Shown piece after piece: positions 31,374 through 32,056 of a stretch of 32,056 nucleotides of DNA (positions are counted from its first letter, which is position 1; every line of letters starts with the position of its first letter). The translations under genes were made by a program, and so were the position numbers. The notes below the pieces were generated by a model, which saw nothing but the letters and a program-made list of their open reading frames with translations, had not been told where the DNA came from and made no database searches. Source of the stretch: Promethearchaeota archaeon (GTDB taxonomy: Archaea; Asgardarchaeota; Lokiarchaeia; Sigyniarchaeales; SOKP01); NCBI GenBank assembly GCA_019058245.1, contig JAHPZJ010000028.1, positions 234,623 to 266,678 of the forward strand. Reading direction: 5' to 3'.

Positions 31374-31478
31374 CGCAGATGGAGGGAATCGAACCCCCGA
31401 GCGCTTACGCGCACCGGCTTTCTTGATCATTATTTATAATGCTCGAGGCCGGCGTCTTACCAGCTAGGCTACATCTGC
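31374..31478 (-). tRNA. tRNA-Ser (anticodon CGA) with an intron
   Basis: On the minus strand: acceptor stem GCAGATG/CATCTGC, a D arm, anticodon stem CCGGC/GCCGG, a long variable arm with stem GCGC/GCGC (class II tRNA), T arm with TTCGATT, and discriminator G. With a 22-nt intron removed the anticodon loop reads CTCGAGA, anticodon CGA at 31445-31443. The long variable arm and G73 fit serine rather than leucine (A73). Mature length is about 83 nt; CCA is not encoded. The D stem has one C-A mismatch (GCCT/AGAC). A T-rich stretch (31365-31372) follows as probable terminator. Confidence 0.9.
31420..31441 (-). other. tRNA-Ser intron at the canonical position 37/38
   Basis: 22 nt between G37 and A38. 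It contains a 6-bp hairpin CATTAT/ATAATG with a 2-nt centre, and its 3' part (TCAAG) can pair with CTCGA around the anticodon with one mismatch, as expected for a bulge-helix-bulge substrate. The exact borders are inferred from the loop. Confidence 0.75.
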
Positions 31479-31632
31479 ACTAAAAAAAAGAAAATATTAC
31501 GTTTCATTTTAATAAAACACATTAATGATCTTAAAACCTTAGATATATAAATCTATTTCCTTTCTAAATCTGGAAAAGAAAGTTCATTAAATTCTTCTCT
31601 AATATAGGATAAGAAGTAATAAATTATTATTT

Positions 31633-31932
31633 TTAAGACGATGGAACATATATTTTTAATTTTAAAGATGGATCAAGTAATTTGATTAATCCTTCTTCTT
31701 CATATTGTTTTAAAAGTAATTTTACTGTTGATACTCTAATATCATATCTCATTGCGATATCTGTTGCAAGAATGGTCTTTTTTTTTAAAATCGCTTCCTT
31801 TATTTCGTTTTCAAGATTTTTTGGTATAAACGCGTCTCTTTCAACTATATTTATCTGCTTTGTTCTTCCATATTTTCTTCTGAGATTTAGAGTAGTTTTT
31901 CTGACTATTTGCTTTTCTTCTCTTTCCGACAC
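31633..31932 (-). CDS. Ribosomal protein eS25-like / winged-helix protein
   Basis: 99 residues from GTG 31932. The N-terminal third is basic (VRKTTLNLRRKYGRTKQ); the C-terminal two thirds form a winged helix: KKTILATDIAMRYDIRVST, then LLKQYEEEGLIKLLDP and the closing strand LKIYVP. Order, size and the ending resemble eS25 of archaea and eukaryotes, which has a basic N-terminus and the V-T-P-S-x-L-S-E-R-x ... L-x-E-L-x-x-x-G-x-I-x-L core. The match is moderate, so a small DNA-binding winged-helix protein is the alternative. A TATA-like AATTTATAA element lies about 55 bp upstream on the minus strand. Confidence 0.6.
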   Translation of the reverse strand: MSEREEKQIVRKTTLNLRRKYGRTKQINIVERDAFIPKNLENEIKEAILKKKTILATDIAMRYDIRVSTVKLLLKQYEEEGLIKLLDPSLKLKIYVPSS

Positions 31933-32047
31933 TATTAATCATTTTACTTTTTATGAATTTTTAAAAGTATTAGCTGAATGAAATTATAAATATTTAAAAT
32001 TTAATAAAATTTTTGATTTATTATTGAAAATTTAATTTCAGCGTTGA

Positions 32048-32056
32048 ATGGCTGAA
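32048..32056 (+). CDS. Possible start of a gene running out of the window
   Basis: ATG GCT GAA are the last nine bases, after 115 bp of AT-rich sequence with TATA-like stretches. Too short to judge. Confidence 0.15.

Noticed and set aside
31374..31478. tRNA-Sec instead of tRNA-Ser
   Set aside because: The anticodon loop after intron removal reads CGA, not UCA, and the acceptor/T-stem lengths are 7 and 5 bp, not the extended Sec form.
31541..31556. AGATATATAAATCT as a promoter of the tRNA
   Set aside because: It lies about 65-75 bp from the tRNA start, too far for an archaeal TATA box, and no gene starts at the right distance on the other strand.

Overview
The window is AT-rich chromosomal DNA of an archaeon, most likely an Asgard archaeon of the Lokiarchaeota type. 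Evidence: a histone with a TATA-box/Shine-Dalgarno promoter, ADP-forming acetyl-CoA synthetase, CofC (F420 synthesis), an intron-bearing tRNA-Ser and an eS25-like protein, together with eukaryote-like families: a gelsolin-like domain, a Ras/Rab-like GTPase, a Rag/Gtr-like GTPase with a C-terminal roadblock-like domain, and a MoaD/Urm1-like protein ending in Gly-Gly. No phage, insertion sequence or CRISPR array is visible.

Layout. 1-2295 (+): end of a repeat-containing protein, a gelsolin-like domain protein and a FIST-domain protein, closely spaced. 2393-5359 (+): a LuxE-like acyl-protein synthetase and a LuxC-like acyl-CoA reductase. 5703-7484 (-): an alpha-solenoid protein with a winged-helix-like segment and a C-terminal beta-rich segment. 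7821-11857 (-): hdrA, mvhD/vhuD and an frhB-like gene, a soluble electron-transfer module. 12128-14964 (+): a small protein, serS and a coiled-coil protein. 14969-17411 (-): cofC, a small GTPase and a TrmB-type regulator. 18030-18275 (+): histone. 18323-22728 (-): HIT protein, three small conserved proteins, and a three-gene unit of HAD phosphatase, 2'-5' RNA ligase-like protein and hydroxyacid dehydrogenase. 22857-23866 (+): a TRASH-like zinc protein and an Fe-S protein. 23877-26424 (-): acdA and a coiled-coil zinc-ribbon protein. 26628-31361 (+): two membrane acyltransferase-like paralogues, a double metallophosphoesterase, the MoaD-like protein and the Rag-like GTPase. 31374-31932 (-): tRNA-Ser and the eS25-like protein.

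The most notable system is selenocysteine decoding. hdrA reads as one 665-residue protein only if two in-frame UGA codons are read through (residues 17 and 201). The next gene, mvhD/vhuD, needs the same at residues 20 and 71. All four UGAs stand where the families have cysteine. Just after mvhD lies a hairpin with AUGA on its 5' side, an A-run opening its apical loop and GA on its 3' side, the layout of a eukaryotic SECIS. This agrees with published work on Lokiarchaeota selenoproteins; the particular arrangement here (four Sec codons, one visible SECIS-like element) deserves checking.

A second, less expected pattern concerns start codons. Three genes (HIT, coiled-coil zinc-ribbon, Rag-like GTPase) have no AUG, GUG or UUG able to include their conserved or continuous N-termini, yet each has a Shine-Dalgarno-like sequence exactly 6 nt before an in-frame AUU or AUA. 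Several other genes clearly use UUG.
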